A model generated the notes under the pieces. The model saw only the letters and a list, made by a program, of their open reading frames with translations, did not search any database and had not been told where the DNA came from. Source: Fimbriiglobus sp. (lineage in GTDB: Bacteria; Planctomycetota; Planctomycetia; Gemmatales; Gemmataceae). Taken from it: a DNA stretch of 10,343 bases. The position numbers and the translations under genes were made by a program. The DNA is taken from assembly GCA_025352585.1 (NCBI GenBank), contig JANXTD010000416.1:1-10343 (forward strand). The letters are read 5' to 3'. How positions within the stretch are numbered: position 1 is the first letter of the stretch; every line of letters begins with the position of its first letter. This document shows positions 9,083-10,343 of this stretch, in pieces.

Positions 9083-9303
9083 GGCTCCTCCGCGAGAAGT
9101 TCGCGGCAGAGTTCTTCAAAGGGGATCGACGCCCCAGGGTTGGCGTCGGCCGCCGCGATCCGCTGACGGATGATGTCGAGGTGCCACGCCGGCACCGGCG
9201 GCGGGCCGGCATCACGCAAGCTATCTCGCAACCGTCCAAGAAGGGTCAGCCGCTCCTCGACGCTCAATTCCTCGACGGCAATTTCGGTCGCGGGGTGGGC
9301 CAT
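9079..9303 (-). CDS. antitoxin, putative addiction-module component family
   Basis: A 74-residue acidic protein of the small 'addiction module component' antitoxin type (Unstab_antitox). It has an N-terminal helix with LSVEERLTLLGRLRDSL (13-29), a Pro linker, W40 followed by a helix IIRQRIAAADANP, then the SIPFEEL (59-65) segment matching the family's VPWEEV. It starts at ATG 9303 with GGAG 7 bases upstream (minus strand of 9311-9314). It precedes the toxin with a 4-base overlap, the usual antitoxin-first order. In such pairs the antitoxin neutralises the toxin by direct binding; autorepression is common, but I see no convincing operator palindrome in the 76 bases upstream. Confidence 0.87.
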   Translation of the reverse strand: MAHPATEIAVEELSVEERLTLLGRLRDSLRDAGPPPVPAWHLDIIRQRIAAADANPGASIPFEELCRELLAEEP

Positions 9304-9379
9304 GATTACTCTCCAGGGTTGACTCCACTCTAACCGCTCAGGGCCGAAGTTGGAAGCGCCACTGTCGTCGTCGCTGATA

Positions 9380-10343
9380 CTACCCCCGCTTCGGCCGCGA
9401 CTTGAGGTCGAACAGGCCGAAGATCTCGTCCTCGGTCAGCATCGCGGCCGGCTTCTCGGCGCTTGCGATCAGGTCGTTGAAGACTTTGCGCTTCGCTTCG
9501 AGCACGCCGGCGATGCGCTGCTCGATGGTGCTCTCGCACAAGAATCGCGTCACGGTCACGGGGTTCTGCTGGCCGATGCGGTGGGCGCGGTTGATCGCCT
9601 GGTCCTCGACGGCGGGGTTCCACCAGCGGTCGAACAGGAAGACGTAGTTGGTGAACTGTAGGTTCAGGCCGACACTGCCGGTGCCGTAGGTCATCAGGAT
9701 GACGTGGGCGTCGGGGTCGGCCTTGAAGCGGTCGAGGATCGGCGTGCGGTCCTTCTGCGGCACGCGGCCGTGATACAAGAGCGGGTTGTGCTTGCCGAGG
9801 GCTTTCGCGATCACTTCGAGCGGCTCGACCCACTGGCTGAAGATGATCGCCTTGCGGCCGTTCGCGGCGACTTCGTCCATGTCGGTGACGAGCTGTTCGA
9901 GCTTGGCACTCTCGCCGGTCAGCGGGTCGAAGTTACAGATTTGTTTAAGACGCATCACCAGTTGAAACACATGCTGCACCGTGATCGTCTGACCCAACTC
10001 GTTCAGGTGGACGATGCCGTCGTTCTCGGCACGGTCGTAGGCGAGGCGTTGGGCCGGGGTCAGTTCGAGTTCGAGGTCTTTGACCATCTTGGCCGGCATC
10101 TCGGTCTGCACCTGGTCCTTGGTGCGTCGCAAGATACTGTCACACGTCAACGCCGCCAGCCGTTTCGTCGGCGTGTCCGACGGCACGCGGCCCGGATCGA
10201 CGAAGGCGAAGATGTTGATGAGGTCGTCGACGCTGTTCTCGATCGGCGTCCCGGTCAGCGCCCAACTGCGGCCGCGGCGGATGCTGCACACGACTTCTGC
10301 GGTGCGCGAGTCCTTATTCTTGATGCGCTGGGCCTCGTCGAGC
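9380..10343 (-). CDS. SNF2-family DNA translocase/helicase-like ATPase, C-terminal part (cut by window edge)
   Basis: From the right edge, 320 residues are open to a TAG at 9380-9382; the N-terminus and Walker A are outside. The visible part begins with the Walker B/motif II LDEAQRIKN (1-9), then motif III ALTGTPIEN (28-36), an LRRTKDQV segment typical of SNF2 proteins (about 71-78), motif IV KAIIFSQW (164-171), and the V/VI block GLNL with DRWWNPAVEDQAINRAHRIG (238-257), where the R-x2-R arginine fingers lie. It ends in the common bacterial SNF2 tail (LTEDEIFGLFDL). These ATPases move along double-stranded DNA and remodel bound proteins; the specific role is unknown. An internal GTG at 10291 is not the start, because motif II lies upstream of it in frame. 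The gene ends 76 bases before the antitoxin ATG on the same strand. Confidence 0.94.
   Translation of the reverse strand, partial: LDEAQRIKNKDSRTAEVVCSIRRGRSWALTGTPIENSVDDLINIFAFVDPGRVPSDTPTKRLAALTCDSILRRTKDQVQTEMPAKMVKDLELELTPAQRLAYDRAENDGIVHLNELGQTITVQHVFQLVMRLKQICNFDPLTGESAKLEQLVTDMDEVAANGRKAIIFSQWVEPLEVIAKALGKHNPLLYHGRVPQKDRTPILDRFKADPDAHVILMTYGTGSVGLNLQFTNYVFLFDRWWNPAVEDQAINRAHRIGQQNPVTVTRFLCESTIEQRIAGVLEAKRKVFNDLIASAEKPAAMLTEDEIFGLFDLKSRPKRG

Overview
The window comes from a GC-rich bacterial chromosome. The best guess is a planctomycete of the Gemmata group (family Gemmataceae). The basis is its Cys/His-rich heavy-metal efflux proteins, an alpha/beta-hydrolase-like lipoprotein, and a 'four helix bundle' (S23/IVP-type) gene set in TGGTCAG-type heptamer repeats. 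This is inference from sequence style; no marker gene settles it.

Layout. On the minus strand, reading leftward from about 2476, three genes lie head to tail: a Gfo/Idh/MocA-type oxidoreductase, a predicted lipoprotein with a degenerate alpha/beta-hydrolase fold, and the 5' part of truD (tRNA pseudouridine-13 synthase), cut by the left window edge. Divergent from them, on the plus strand from 2607 to 8769, is an apparent heavy-metal efflux operon: a small Cys-rich exported protein, an RND periplasmic adaptor (CusB/CzcB type), a 1021-residue CzcA/CusA-type RND pump, and a small Cys/His-rich lipoprotein. To the right on the minus strand are a RelE/ParE-type toxin with its overlapping antitoxin, and the C-terminal half of an SNF2-family ATPase running off the right edge. 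No stretch over 300 bases lacks a gene, apart from the cassette described next, most of which is one small gene.

Two things stand out. First, the interval between the adaptor stop codon and the pump start codon (4791-5304) is filled by a cassette of lower GC. It has eight AGTGG(T/G)C heptamers on the left, four inverted heptamers on the right, a perfect 12-bp inner inverted repeat (4853-4864 / 5253-5264), and one S23/IVP-type four-helix-bundle gene between. The right repeats run up to the pump ATG and leave no visible ribosome binding site. Second, the adaptor N-terminus and the downstream lipoprotein share an alignable module of about 45 residues built on C-x2-H-x6-C-x2-C, a second C-x2-H exactly 27 residues on, and a closing PEL. 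This suggests a matched pair of metal-binding modules, one on the adaptor and one on a free lipoprotein, possibly a hand-off arrangement analogous in concept to CusF/CusB.

Likely working of the operon (inference): the lipoprotein and the adaptor's Cys/His modules bind metal in the periplasm and pass it to the proton-driven pump. The pump keeps the D-x5-D-x6-E transmembrane triad typical of divalent-cation (CzcA-like) HME-RND pumps. No outer-membrane TolC/CzcC-type gene lies in the window, so that partner must be elsewhere or absent.
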